Shown here piece by piece: positions 44,201-52,457 of a stretch of 64,000 bases of DNA (position 1 is its first letter; every line of letters begins with the position of its first letter). Position numbers and translations under genes: made by a program. The DNA is from Actinomadura hallensis (lineage in GTDB: Bacteria; Actinomycetota; Actinomycetes; Streptosporangiales; Streptosporangiaceae), in the NCBI RefSeq assembly GCF_006716765.1, contig NZ_VFPO01000001.1:806001-870000 (forward strand), read 5' to 3'. Under the pieces are notes generated by a model. It saw only the letters and a list, made by a program, of their open reading frames with translations, ran no database searches and had not been told where the DNA came from.

Positions 44201-45197
44201 AGCCGATCTGCGAGTCGGGGGTGACGGTCCCGCCGTCCATGATCACGACGTGGTACGGCAGGTCGCTCTGCTGGAGGCCGGGGGTGAACCGCGCGCGGTC
44301 CTTCAGCTCGCTGCCGAGCATCCGCTCGAGGTCGGACAGGTTGTTGGTCATCAGCCGGACGGGGCCCGCCGCGTCCGACATCGTGGGGTGCATCGCGTGC
44401 GGCAGCCACTTGACGAAGTCCCAGTGGGGCATCGCCTCGGGCGACGCGCACACGCTGACCCGCATGTCGTCGGGGGAGTGGAACGCGGTGAGCTGCGCCA
44501 GCATGGCCCGGACCATGGAGCGCGCCGCGTCGAGGTCGCCCATCGGCAGGATCCGCGCGAACGACGGCAGCGACACCGCCACCGGAAGGTTGGGCACCGT
44601 CGAGTGCGCGCGCACGAAGCGGCGCAGCGCGCCCGCCGTCATCGGCTCCAGGTCCTCGACCGGGCGGGTCTCCGGCGGGATCAGCTGGACGGCGAGCTTC
44701 TGCGGGCCGGCGCCGATCCGCACGTTGCCGAAGTCGGAGTCGGACGGGCGGCGCTCCCAGATCCGCGCGCTCATCACCAGCGACCACAGCGAGTCGGGCG
44801 CGGGGCTGTTCCACTCCAGCGACTCGCGCTGCTGCTCGGCCGCGCGGCGCACCTTGCGGCGCGCCTGGCTGAGGTAGCGGAAGTAGTCCCGCCGCGCCCC
44901 GTTCAGCTTGAACTTGCGCTCCCCGGAGCCGCGGCCGAGCTGACCGAGCATCATGGCGCCCATCGCCAGCGCCATGCCGCCGCTGCCGATCATCATGATG
45001 GGGCTGCGGGTGCCGCCGCCGAGCAGCATCAGGCCCATCATCATCGGCATCACGGCCATGGGCATGTACATGAGCACGTTCTGGAGGCCGCCGCTCTGCG
45101 TCTCCGGAATCTCCGGCGGTGACTCGAGGAGCAGTTCCCCCTTGGGGGCCGGTGGCGGTTTGCGGCGCTCCTTGCGCCTGACGAGGATCGTGCTCAC
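41220..45197 (-). CDS. eccC: type VII secretion ATPase EccC (FtsK/SpoIIIE)
   Basis: A 1325-residue motor. Two membrane spans near the N-terminus (about 42-88) are followed by three FtsK-type ATPase domains with Walker A motifs GATGSGKSE (near 481), GNPQSGKST (near 838) and GDNECGKSN (near 1125). The third P-loop has Glu-Cys in place of the usual residues; all three keep Lys-Ser/Thr. Full-length eccC in one gene is the rule for most actinobacteria. It recognises the WXG100 substrates and drives export. It is divergent from eccD. Confidence 0.93.
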   Translation of the reverse strand: MSTILVRRKERRKPPPAPKGELLLESPPEIPETQSGGLQNVLMYMPMAVMPMMMGLMLLGGGTRSPIMMIGSGGMALAMGAMMLGQLGRGSGERKFKLNGARRDYFRYLSQARRKVRRAAEQQRESLEWNSPAPDSLWSLVMSARIWERRPSDSDFGNVRIGAGPQKLAVQLIPPETRPVEDLEPMTAGALRRFVRAHSTVPNLPVAVSLPSFARILPMGDLDAARSMVRAMLAQLTAFHSPDDMRVSVCASPEAMPHWDFVKWLPHAMHPTMSDAAGPVRLMTNNLSDLERMLGSELKDRARFTPGLQQSDLPYHVVIMDGGTVTPDSQIGSDGIEGVCVIDLTGHVAPTPDSTMLRLRVAPDRMAMLRRDRTGKDVPSSLGRPDQFSYVQADGLARQLAPLRASTATGPEMDALSAATTLTTLLGVPDPTRIDVRQAWQPRAPRNRLRVPIGLDSEGRPIELDIKEAAQGGYGPHGLCIGATGSGKSELLRTLVLGLAMTHSSEVLNFVLVDFKGGATFLGMEGLQHVSAIITNLEDELPLVDRMYDALHGEMVRRQEWLRAAGNYASLRDYEKAREQGAPLKPMPTLFVVLDEFSELLSAKPDFAELFVMIGRLGRSLGVHLLLASQRLEEGKLRGLDTHLSYRIGLRTFSAAESRVVLGVPDAYELPQAPGNGYLKIGTDTMTRFRAAYVSGVYRPEEDVAQQSRQGPRQLAQIVPFTPAYVRPHVQQPPQQEQRPAERDDQGPQLSLFDLVVRQLAGHGPPPHQIWLPPLEEPASLDQVLPNLQQTPEHGFTTAGWDGRGRLHAFAGIVDRPFDQRRDPMWLDLSGAAGHVGVAGNPQSGKSTVLRTLITSLALMHTPQEVQFYCLDFGGGALAPLADLPHVGGVASRLDPDRVRRTVAEVSGLLESRERFFTERGIDSITTYRRMRAEGQIAGDGFGDVFLVVDNWLTVRQEFEAIEATITDLAARGLGYGIHVIAATNKWSEFRLTIRDLFGTKLELKLGDPYESEMDRKLAANVPEGRPGRGITREGLHFLGALPRIDGRQSADDLADGVRGLVEAVKEGWRGRPPAPPVRMLPDLLPHQQLPAVAETGKRIPIGIDENTLSPVLLDFDNDPHFVVLGDNECGKSNLLRLIVESVKARYTIDEARIIMLDYRRALLDSAESEHVIGFAASSTAAAGLMKDTHGALVNRLPPSDLTPDQLRNRSWWSGAELFLVVDDYDLVATPSGNPLAQLAELLPQARDIGMHLILARTMGGAGRAMFDPVLQRLKDMASPALIMSGNKDEGNLFDVRPSPLPTGRGTHVDRRTGKRLIQTAFYEQ

Positions 45198-45385
45198 CTC
45201 GGCGGTCCCTCCGGGAGCTGGCCCCGGGCGGCCGTTTCGTCGTCGGGGGTCGGCCGGCCCGCGGGATACTTGTCGGTGCTCTTCTTGTCGAAGCTTGAGG
45301 TTGCTTTAACGTAGCCCGGCGTCACATCCTAAGTCGCGCGCCGATCGGATCCATCGCCGATCTCACATGGAGGACGGGAGCTCCC

Positions 45386-46786
45386 GTGAATTCGCCCGCC
45401 ACAACCGAACTCTGCAGGGTCACCGTGGTCGCCCCGAGACGACGGATCGACGTGAGCCTCCCCGCGGACGTGCCTCTGGCGCACATGCTGCCGACCCTCC
45501 TGCGGGCGGCGGGGGAGGAACTGGCGGACGAGGGGCTCGCCCACTCCGGCTGGGTGCTGCAGCGGCTGGACTCCGAGCCGTTCGACCCCGCGCAGACGAT
45601 GAGCGCGCTGGGCGTGCGCGACGGCGAGATCCTGTACTTCCGGCCCCGGATGGCGCAGCTGCCGGAGATGTCCTTCGACGACGTCGCGGACGTCATCGCG
45701 TCGGGGATCAGGGAGCGCCGCGACCGCTGGCGCCCCACCACGACGCGCTCGTTCGGCCTCGGCGCGGGCGGCGCCGCGCTGTTCGTCGGCGCGGTCGTGA
45801 TCGCGCTGTCCGGCCCGCCGTGGCTCGTGCCCGCCGTCGCCGCCGGCGTCATCGCCCTGCTCGTCCTCGTGGTGGCGACGGTGCTGTCCCGGGCGATCGC
45901 CGACTCCGGCGCGGGCGTGGTCCTCGGGTACGCGGCGCTGCCGTACGCGTTCCTCGCCGGGCTGGCGGCGCCCGCCCGCGACGACCTCGAGCTGCTGGAC
46001 CTCGGCGCGCCGCACCTGCTCGCCGGGTTCGGGCTGACCGCGCTCGCCGCGATCATCGCGGCGTTCGCCGTCGCGGACGGGCTGCCGGTCTTCCTCGGCG
46101 TCTTCTTCGCCGCGCTGGTCGGCACGATCGGGTCCGGGGTGGGGTTCGCGTTCGGCGACCTGCCCGCCGCGGGCATCGCGGCCGTCTCCGCGGTCGTGAC
46201 GATGATGTTCTTCGCGGCCGTCCCGTCGCTGTCGTTCAAGCTGGCGCGGATGCCGCTGCCGCCCGTGCCGACCAGCGCCGAGGACCTCCGCCGCGACACC
46301 GAGACGGTGGACGGCCGGGAGGTGCTCACCCGGACCGCCGCCGCCGACCGGTTCTCCACCGGGCTGATCGCGGCGATCGCGCTCGTCGCGGCCGGGGCGA
46401 TGCTGTTCCTGCTCGGCGCCGGCGGCTGGGCCGGTCCCACGATGACCGCCGTGATGTCGGTGTCGCTGCTGCTGCGCGCCCGCATCTTCCGCGGCATCGC
46501 GCAGCGCTCCTGGATGCTGGTGGTCGGGCTGTTCGGCCTGGTGCTGACCGCGATCGGGATGGCGGTGCACGGCAGCCAGGTCGTCGCCCTCGCCGCCGCG
46601 CTGGTGCCGCTGCTGGTGCTCGCGGCCGTCGTCGTCGCCGTGACGCTGTGGCTGCCCGGCCACCGGCCCACCCCGGTCTGGGGACGGTGGGGCGACATCC
46701 TCGACATGATCGTGATGATCTCGCTGATCCCGCTCGCGCTGGCGGTGCTCGACGTCTACGCCCGCGTCCGCGGGCTGGCCGGGTGA
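45386..46786 (+). CDS. eccD: type VII secretion membrane protein EccD
   Basis: A 466-residue protein with an N-terminal ubiquitin-like domain (about 1-95, CRVTVVAPRRRIDVSLP) and about eleven membrane spans. It builds the bulk of the ESX inner-membrane pore. The GTG at 45386 is supported by GGGAG. eccB begins 6 bp after its stop, so the two are an operon. The 188 bp before it also hold the eccC promoter. Confidence 0.92.
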   Translation: MNSPATTELCRVTVVAPRRRIDVSLPADVPLAHMLPTLLRAAGEELADEGLAHSGWVLQRLDSEPFDPAQTMSALGVRDGEILYFRPRMAQLPEMSFDDVADVIASGIRERRDRWRPTTTRSFGLGAGGAALFVGAVVIALSGPPWLVPAVAAGVIALLVLVVATVLSRAIADSGAGVVLGYAALPYAFLAGLAAPARDDLELLDLGAPHLLAGFGLTALAAIIAAFAVADGLPVFLGVFFAALVGTIGSGVGFAFGDLPAAGIAAVSAVVTMMFFAAVPSLSFKLARMPLPPVPTSAEDLRRDTETVDGREVLTRTAAADRFSTGLIAAIALVAAGAMLFLLGAGGWAGPTMTAVMSVSLLLRARIFRGIAQRSWMLVVGLFGLVLTAIGMAVHGSQVVALAAALVPLLVLAAVVVAVTLWLPGHRPTPVWGRWGDILDMIVMISLIPLALAVLDVYARVRGLAG

Positions 46787-46792
46787 GGGACG

Positions 46793-48244
46793 ATGCAGAG
46801 CAGGCGGGATCTCTACCAGGCGCACCGCCTGATGATCCAGCGGGTGGGGCTCGCCCTGCTGCAGGGCGAGCCCGACGTCGCCGAGTCGCCGATGCGGCGG
46901 CTGTCGGTGGGCGCGTTCGCCGGCGTGATGGTCGGCCTCCTCATCGTCGCGGTGTTCGGGATCTGGGGCCTGCTGTCGCCGGGCGGCGCGAAGGGGCTGG
47001 ACGAGCCCGGAAAGCTGATCATCGAGAAGGAGACCGGGACCAAGTACATCTACGACGCCGGCACCCGGAAGATGTTCCCGGTCGCGAACTACGCGTCCGC
47101 GCTGCTGGCCCTCGACTCCGACAGCGCCCCCGAGCGGCGCAGCGTGTCGCGCAAGTCGCTGGCGAAGTTCGAGCGCGGCGCGATGATCGGCATCCCGGGC
47201 GCGCCGGACTCGCTTCCCGACGACGACCAGCTCGTCCGCGGCCCCTGGTCGGTGTGCACCCGCGAGGCGGCCGGGCCGACGGGCCTGAAGCGGCAGGTCA
47301 CCGCGCTCGCCGCGGGCCGCGAGGTCGGCGGGCGGCGGCTGGGCGGCGGCGAGGCCGTCGTCGTGCGGAGCGGCGGCACGTCCTGGGTGGTGTGGAAGGA
47401 CCACCGCATGCAGCTGACCGTTCCGGCGAACCAGGTGACGGCGCTGACCGGCGGGCCCGCCGCCGTCGAGGTGCCGGCGACGTGGCTGAACGCGATCCCC
47501 GCCGCGGGGAACTTCGGCTCCCCGCAGGTGCCCCGCCGCGGCGAGAAGGTGCCCGGCCCCCGCGACGGCGAGGCCCGCGTCGGCCAGGTGTTCAAGGCGG
47601 ACACCGGAGCCGGCGGGCAGGCGCTGTGGTACGTGATGCTCCCCGACGGGCTCTCGCAGATCAACGAGACCCAGGCGCAGCTGCTGCTGCGCGACGTCGA
47701 GACGGCCAAGGCCTACCCGGGCGAGCAGGTCCGGCCGCTGCCGACCGACGTTCCCTCGGCGCAGCAGCGGGCGTCGGCGACGCGGCTGCTCGACAACAGT
47801 CTGCCCCCGGCGCTACCGAAGTTCGTCGACTGGGACACCTCGACGCCGCTGTGCGCGGTCTTCCCGGTCGGGTCGTCGACGGCGCGGCTGACGGTCGGCG
47901 GTTCGCTGCCGGCGCCGTCCGCCGGCGCGCTGGGGTCCGGCACCGCCGGGGCGTCCGGGACGATCGACCAGATGGTGCTGCCCCCGGGCGGCGCGGCGCT
48001 GATGAGCCTCGTGCCCGCGGGCGGCGACACCAGCACCGTCGGGGACGGGGGCTCGGGCTCGCTGTCGCTGGTGAACGACCAGGGCGTCCGGTTCGCGCTG
48101 CCGTCGCCGGAGGTCGCCAAGAAGCTCGGGTACGACGCGGGCAAGGCGGCGCCCGTCCCGTCCAGCGTCGTCCATCTGATCCCGCAGGGACCCGCGCTCG
48201 ATCCGGCGCTCGCGCGCAGGCCGGTTTCCACGTCCAGAGGATGA
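46793..48244 (+). CDS. eccB: type VII secretion protein EccB
   Basis: A 483-residue protein. The cytoplasmic N-terminus (MQSRRDLYQAHRLMIQRVGLALLQGEPD) is the EccB signature, followed by one membrane span (about 42-62) and a long extracytoplasmic repeat domain with the paired cysteines (SVCTREAAG and TPLCAVFPV). It links the inner-membrane complex to the periplasmic side. It has the usual family length. Confidence 0.93.
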   Translation: MQSRRDLYQAHRLMIQRVGLALLQGEPDVAESPMRRLSVGAFAGVMVGLLIVAVFGIWGLLSPGGAKGLDEPGKLIIEKETGTKYIYDAGTRKMFPVANYASALLALDSDSAPERRSVSRKSLAKFERGAMIGIPGAPDSLPDDDQLVRGPWSVCTREAAGPTGLKRQVTALAAGREVGGRRLGGGEAVVVRSGGTSWVVWKDHRMQLTVPANQVTALTGGPAAVEVPATWLNAIPAAGNFGSPQVPRRGEKVPGPRDGEARVGQVFKADTGAGGQALWYVMLPDGLSQINETQAQLLLRDVETAKAYPGEQVRPLPTDVPSAQQRASATRLLDNSLPPALPKFVDWDTSTPLCAVFPVGSSTARLTVGGSLPAPSAGALGSGTAGASGTIDQMVLPPGGAALMSLVPAGGDTSTVGDGGSGSLSLVNDQGVRFALPSPEVAKKLGYDAGKAAPVPSSVVHLIPQGPALDPALARRPVSTSRG

Positions 48245-48264
48245 TAAACGTGACATGGATCACA

Positions 48265-48292
48265 TGAACCGGAAGGTGATCAACCGCGTCGA
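48265..48292 (+). promoter_or_regulatory. possible ECF-type promoter upstream of the WXG100 genes
   Basis: TGAACC (48265-48270) and CGTCGA (48287-48292) are 16 bp apart, similar to the SigL-type promoter at 32599. A vegetative-type TATGAT lies at 48313. It is about 135-160 bp upstream of the first WXG100 gene. This is only pattern matching. Confidence 0.35.
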
Positions 48293-48425
48293 CTTAGACG
48301 GCGCCGAAGACCTATGATCGCTGAGATCTCGTGCCGTCAGGAGGGCTCCCGGGCCCGTCGGTGTACGGCGGATGGCTCCCCGTCTCCTGAGGTGTGCGAC
48401 TCAGAACCGCAACGGAGGTGACACT

Positions 48426-48746
48426 GTGGGTGACCAGTCCGCAGTCGACAGAGCAGCCATGCAGCAGGCCGCGACGCGGATCGAGGACTCCGCGGGCATC
48501 GTGAAGGGCCTGCAGACCAAGCTCGACGGCCACAAGAGCCAGCTGATGTCCGGATGGGCCGGCAACGCCGCGGTTTCGTTCGACCGGGTCTTCACCGAGT
48601 TCCAGACGGAGATGACCAAGGTCAGGACCGCCCTCGAGGGCATGCACGAGAAGCTCGTGCAGACCAAGATCACGTACGAGAGCACGGAGCAGGAGCAGCA
48701 GGACGCGGTCAACAAGATCAACCAGCTGCTCAACGGCACCACCTGA
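48426..48746 (+). CDS. WXG100 protein (EsxA-like)
   Basis: A 106-residue helical-hairpin protein with the turn motif W44-A-G46 (SGWAGNAAV). It is one of a pair of small ESX substrates that form a heterodimer. A strong GGAGGTGACACT precedes the GTG. It has no signal peptide, as expected for type VII export. The partner gene follows 46 bp on. Confidence 0.9.
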   Translation: MGDQSAVDRAAMQQAATRIEDSAGIVKGLQTKLDGHKSQLMSGWAGNAAVSFDRVFTEFQTEMTKVRTALEGMHEKLVQTKITYESTEQEQQDAVNKINQLLNGTT

Positions 48747-48792
48747 TCGGGCCCCGTCCACCCGCCAACCCTCCGAACGAAGGACTCCCACC

Positions 48793-49089
48793 GTGAGCGA
48801 CAGCTACACAAAGGCCAATTTCAGCGCGATGCAGCAGGCGCAGGCCGACTTCACGCTGGCCTACCGCGCCCTGGTCGACGAACTCGACGACCTCGAGAAG
48901 AACCTCGAGAACAACCTCAGCGCCTGGGAGGGCGGCGCGCAGGCCGCCTACTGGGAGGCCAAGCGCCAGTGGGACGCCGCCGCGGCCCGTATCGGCCAGG
49001 TTCTCAACCAGCTGGGGGTCACCATCGGCGAGGCGCACAGCAACTACAGCGGGGCGGAGCGCGCCAACCAGAACATCTGGGCCGGCTGA
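48793..49089 (+). CDS. WXG100 protein (EsxB-like)
   Basis: A 98-residue helical-hairpin protein with W45-E-G47 and, near the C-terminus, a Y-S-G-A-E segment that fits the YxxxD/E secretion signal recognised by EccC. This makes it the signal-bearing partner of the pair. It ends in IWAG. A 17-bp perfect hairpin follows the stop. Confidence 0.9.
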   Translation: MSDSYTKANFSAMQQAQADFTLAYRALVDELDDLEKNLENNLSAWEGGAQAAYWEAKRQWDAAAARIGQVLNQLGVTIGEAHSNYSGAERANQNIWAG

Positions 49090-49107
49090 CGCGCGTCCCG
49101 CACGCTC

Positions 49108-49152
49108 CGGCCGCGTCGTGCGCGCCCGCCGCGGACGCGCACGACGCGGCCG
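49108..49152 (+). terminator. 17-bp perfect hairpin after the WXG100 pair
   Basis: CGGCCGCGTCGTGCGCG (49108-49124) pairs exactly with 49136-49152 around an 11-nt loop. It sits between the WXG100 pair and the next substrate gene, so it may be a terminator or attenuator that lets the small pair be expressed at higher level. Confidence 0.8.
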
Positions 49153-49190
49153 TGACGGGGGCACAGACGGGTTCACCGGGAGGGTGAGCG

Positions 49191-49790
49191 GTGAGTGACT
49201 ACAGACTGAGCGACGAAGAGCTTGCGAGCATCAACCACACCTTCGAGGGTCAGTGGCACGGCAACTACAAGACCCCCGACCAGGTTGTGGAGAGCCCGAC
49301 CCGGGAGGAGTTCAACAACCTCCCGGAGTGGCAGCAGCGGGAGCTGTTCTTCAAGTACAGCGCCGGCGCCGACGCGGGCAAGTGGGACGACCCGAAGAAC
49401 GCTCTTCCGCGCGGCACGGAGCCCGAGCGCGGCAAGTGGACCGCGAAGGCCGAGGAGGGCTACGAGGTCGATCCGGACGAGCTCCGGGCGCTCGCCAGCT
49501 CCATGCAGTACAAGATGCAGATCTGGAAGCGCAAGCTCGACAAGGTCGCCACCATCTCGGTGTCGCAGGCCGACCTCGGCAACATCCAGGGCTCCGAGGA
49601 GTTCGTCGGCGTGGTGAACGCGAGCAAGGCCGGCTTCCAGGAGTACATCGGGGCCATTCAGACCGCCTACAACGGCGTGATCGAGAGGCTCAAGGCCACG
49701 GCGGACCAGTACGAGAACGCCCACAGCAAGACCCAGTCGACCGTGGGCGGCGTCGACCCCAGCGCCGGCCCCGTCCCGGACCTCAGCTGA
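49191..49790 (+). CDS. ESX-type substrate with C-terminal WXG100-like helices
   Basis: A 199-residue protein. The N-terminal 85 residues are of unknown fold (INHTFEGQWHGNYKTPDQVV). From about residue 90 it shows the VDPDELRALASSM pattern common at the start of WXG100-like domains, with long helices to about 185 and YENAH near the end. No signal peptide. GGGAGGG supports the GTG. The next substrate gene follows within 25 bp, so they are probably co-exported or chaperoned together. Confidence 0.72.
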   Translation: MSDYRLSDEELASINHTFEGQWHGNYKTPDQVVESPTREEFNNLPEWQQRELFFKYSAGADAGKWDDPKNALPRGTEPERGKWTAKAEEGYEVDPDELRALASSMQYKMQIWKRKLDKVATISVSQADLGNIQGSEEFVGVVNASKAGFQEYIGAIQTAYNGVIERLKATADQYENAHSKTQSTVGGVDPSAGPVPDLS

Positions 49791-49814
49791 TCACGAGCCC
49801 GTAAGGAGGGTCGA

Positions 49815-50999
49815 ATGGGCAAGAACGCCGAGCTGTACCCGATCAGGGACGGGATGAGCTTCGGGTCGCACAACGCCGATGGCATGAGCCATGAGGACGT
49901 CAAGAACAAGCTGAAGGCCCTGAAGCCGGAAAAGGTCGGCGACGCCTCGACCGCCTACAAGGACGCCGCCGACGCCCTGGCCGAACTCACCGACGAGCTG
50001 CGCAACAACTTCGCCAACAAGATCGTCAAGCACTGGAAGGGCGAGTCCGCGCAGAAGGCTCTGGACCAGCTGGAGCAGGTGTACAACACCTCCGCCAAGC
50101 TCTCCGACGACAGCCACAACAACGCGACGCTCTACTCCTGGTACAAGCACAGCATCCTCGACTGGTACAAGACCCAAGGCGACACCATGACCGACGGGTT
50201 CATCCACACCAGCGGGGATGACGAGAACGCCCGCGAGCTGATGAACAGATTCATCGGCCGCATGAAAGAGGCCTTCGAAGCCCACCCGCTCAACATCGAG
50301 AAGGACCTCCCCACGGGCGGCTTCGGTGACGACGGCGGTGGAGGCGGCGGCGGGGGCGGTGGAGGCGGCGGAGGCGGCCGCTTCCCCGGCGGGGGCGGCG
50401 GCGCGCCCAAGTTCGGCGGTGCCGGCGGCGGAGGAGGCTTCCCCTCCTCTGACGGCGCCTCCCCCTTCAGCCCCACCCCGCACGACGGTGCGGGCCCGTG
50501 GCAGCCGGGCGGCGGGCCCGGATCCGGCAGCCTGGAGAACGCCGGTCCCTGGACGCCGGGCAGCGGCGGCGGCGCCGGCGGCGGGTTCGGCGCCGACGGC
50601 GGCGGCTTCCCCGGCGGCGGCGGTGGCGGTTCGCTCAGCGGCGCACCCAGCTCCGACCTGTCGAGCTTCCCCGGCGGCGGTGCCGGCGGCGGTGGTCTGG
50701 GCGGCGGCCTCCCCGGCGGCGCCGGGGGCGGCTTCGGCGCCGACCCCGGCGGGTTCGGCGGGCCCGGCTCGGGAGCCGGTGCCGGCGCGGGCGGCTTCGG
50801 CCCCGGCGGCGGCGCGATGGGCGCGGCGGGCCGCGGCGCCGGCATGCGCGGCGGAATGCCGATGGGCGGCATGCCGATGGGCATGGCCCCCGGCCAGGGC
50901 GGCAAGGGCGGCGAGGAGCGCGAACGCGAGACCTGGCTGTCCGAGGACGAGGACGTCTGGGGTGGCGACGACGACACCGCGCCTCCCGTGATCGGCTGA
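49815..50999 (+). CDS. large ESX-type substrate with glycine-rich C-terminus
   Basis: A 394-residue protein. The N-terminal half (about 1-165) is a helical WXG100-like region with W-K-G (HWKGESAQKAL) at about residue 75. The C-terminal half (about 175-360) is almost pure Gly with Ala/Pro/Phe (GGGGGGG runs), reminiscent of PE_PGRS and PPE tails. The last 30 residues are acidic with several Trp (WLSEDEDVWGGDD). AAGGAGGG gives the start. A very strong hairpin follows. Confidence 0.75.
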   Translation: MGKNAELYPIRDGMSFGSHNADGMSHEDVKNKLKALKPEKVGDASTAYKDAADALAELTDELRNNFANKIVKHWKGESAQKALDQLEQVYNTSAKLSDDSHNNATLYSWYKHSILDWYKTQGDTMTDGFIHTSGDDENARELMNRFIGRMKEAFEAHPLNIEKDLPTGGFGDDGGGGGGGGGGGGGGGRFPGGGGGAPKFGGAGGGGGFPSSDGASPFSPTPHDGAGPWQPGGGPGSGSLENAGPWTPGSGGGAGGGFGADGGGFPGGGGGGSLSGAPSSDLSSFPGGGAGGGGLGGGLPGGAGGGFGADPGGFGGPGSGAGAGAGGFGPGGGAMGAAGRGAGMRGGMPMGGMPMGMAPGQGGKGGEERERETWLSEDEDVWGGDDDTAPPVIG

Positions 51000-51010
51000 A
51001 CCATGGTGGA

Positions 51011-51059
51011 CGCGCGGGCCCGGGGAGGCCGGAGCCTCCGCCCTCCCCGGGCCCGCGCG
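51011..51059 (+). terminator. 18-bp perfect stem terminator
   Basis: CGCGCGGGCCCGGGGAGG (51011-51028) pairs exactly with 51042-51059; the loop holds a smaller CGGAG/CTCCG hairpin. It ends the substrate transcript before the second mycosin. Confidence 0.88.
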
Positions 51060-51132
51060 ACCGACCGTGGCGCGATGAACCGGGTCGCGGCGGACCGGGT
51101 CGCGACGGACTAGACCAGGGAGTGTGCGACGG

Positions 51133-52431
51133 ATGCGGTGGCTGCTTCGGACGGCGGCATCGACGGTGGCGATCGGGCTGGCCATGGTCCCGGTCGCTCC
51201 CGCGAGCGCCGCACCTGCTCCCGCCCCCCACCAGTGGTGGTTCGACGCCTGGAGCATCCAGAAGGAAGTGTGGCCCGTCACCAAAGGAAAAGGTGTGACG
51301 GTCGCCGTCATCGACACCGGGGTCAACGCCAAGCTGCCCGATCTGAAGCCCGCGGTGGTTCCCGGCGGCGACATGACGGGCCAGGGCGGTGACGGCCGGG
51401 AGGACTACGACACCCGCCAGGGCGGCCACGGCACCGCCATGGCGAGCCTGATCGCCTCGCGGGGCACCAAGACGGGCTTCGTGGGGGTCGCCCCGGAGGC
51501 CAAGATTCTTCCGATCGCCTCGCCCTCCCTGAGCGGCCGCAACACGGGCAAGGCGGTCCGCTTCGCCGCCGACCGCGGCGCCAAGGTGATCAACATCTCG
51601 CAGATCAGCACGGCCGCCGACATCTATCCGAACCAGTGCCCGCCGGAACTGCTCGACGCGATCAAGTACGCGGCGAGCAAGGACGTCGTGATCGTGGCCG
51701 CGGCCGGTAACTCCGGCAACTACGACAACAAGCCCTCCTACCCGGCATCGTGCCCCGGCGTCGTCGCCGTCGGGGCGCTCGCACGTGACGGCGAGCCGTG
51801 GAAGTCGACCCAGCGGCAGAGCTACGTCACCGTCGGGGCGCCGGGGCAGGGCGTCGGCTACATCGACAAGAACGGCCGGGTGGCCACGTCCGGGGCCGGG
51901 ACGAGCCAGGCGTCCGCGTTGACGGCCGGGGCGGTCGCGCTGCTGCGCAGCCGTTACCCGGAGATGCCGGCCCGGCAGGTCGTGCAGCGCCTCATCGCCA
52001 CCGCCAAGGACTTCGGTCCGCCCGGCAAGGACGACATGCTGGGATACGGCGTCATCAGCATCCCGCGCGCCCTGAAGCAGGACGTCCCGGAGACGGCGCC
52101 CAACCCGGTGTACGCGCGGCTCGACAAGGTCGCCGGGAGCCAGGACGGGGCCGGTTCGACGAAGCCCGCCGCGGCGGAGGAAGAGGATTCCGGCGGTTTC
52201 CCGGTGCTGCTCGTCGGCGGTGCCGTGGTGGTCCTGCTCCTCCTGGGCGGTGGTGCGTTCCTGCTCCTGCGGCGACGCGGACCGGCGGCGGCGCCGTCCG
52301 GCGGGGCGGCGGGCCCGATGGCGTCTCCGCCGCAGGGGTTCAGGGCGCCCCAGCAGTCGCCCTACCAGACCGGCCCCCAGCCCGGGGGACAGCCGCCCGC
52401 GGGGCCGCAGAACCCGCCGCCCGGCCACTGA
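51133..52431 (+). CDS. mycP: mycosin-type subtilisin protease (second copy)
   Basis: A 432-residue membrane serine protease with a signal peptide (about 1-27), triad Asp61 (VAVIDTGVN), His99 (GGHGTAMA) and Ser258 (GAGTSQASA), a C-terminal membrane span (about 355-375) and a Pro/Gln-rich tail of about 50 residues. It differs clearly from the mycosin at 39825, which lacks this tail. AGGGAG suits the ATG at 51133; a GTG at 51124 is too close to it. It lies 130 bp after the large substrate gene. Confidence 0.88.
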   Translation: MRWLLRTAASTVAIGLAMVPVAPASAAPAPAPHQWWFDAWSIQKEVWPVTKGKGVTVAVIDTGVNAKLPDLKPAVVPGGDMTGQGGDGREDYDTRQGGHGTAMASLIASRGTKTGFVGVAPEAKILPIASPSLSGRNTGKAVRFAADRGAKVINISQISTAADIYPNQCPPELLDAIKYAASKDVVIVAAAGNSGNYDNKPSYPASCPGVVAVGALARDGEPWKSTQRQSYVTVGAPGQGVGYIDKNGRVATSGAGTSQASALTAGAVALLRSRYPEMPARQVVQRLIATAKDFGPPGKDDMLGYGVISIPRALKQDVPETAPNPVYARLDKVAGSQDGAGSTKPAAAEEEDSGGFPVLLVGGAVVVLLLLGGGAFLLLRRRGPAAAPSGGAAGPMASPPQGFRAPQQSPYQTGPQPGGQPPAGPQNPPPGH

Positions 52432-52457
52432 CCGGCGCGTAGCTTCCGCGCGGGGAC

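Noticed and set aside
41274..45122. A 1282-residue plus-strand open frame opposite eccC
   Set aside because: It is the antisense shadow of a strongly supported eccC gene. The translation is Arg/Ala/Val/Leu-rich without any domain.
45329..47404. A 691-residue minus-strand frame opposite eccD-eccB
   Set aside because: His/Arg/Asp-rich, low-complexity shadow of two well-supported genes.
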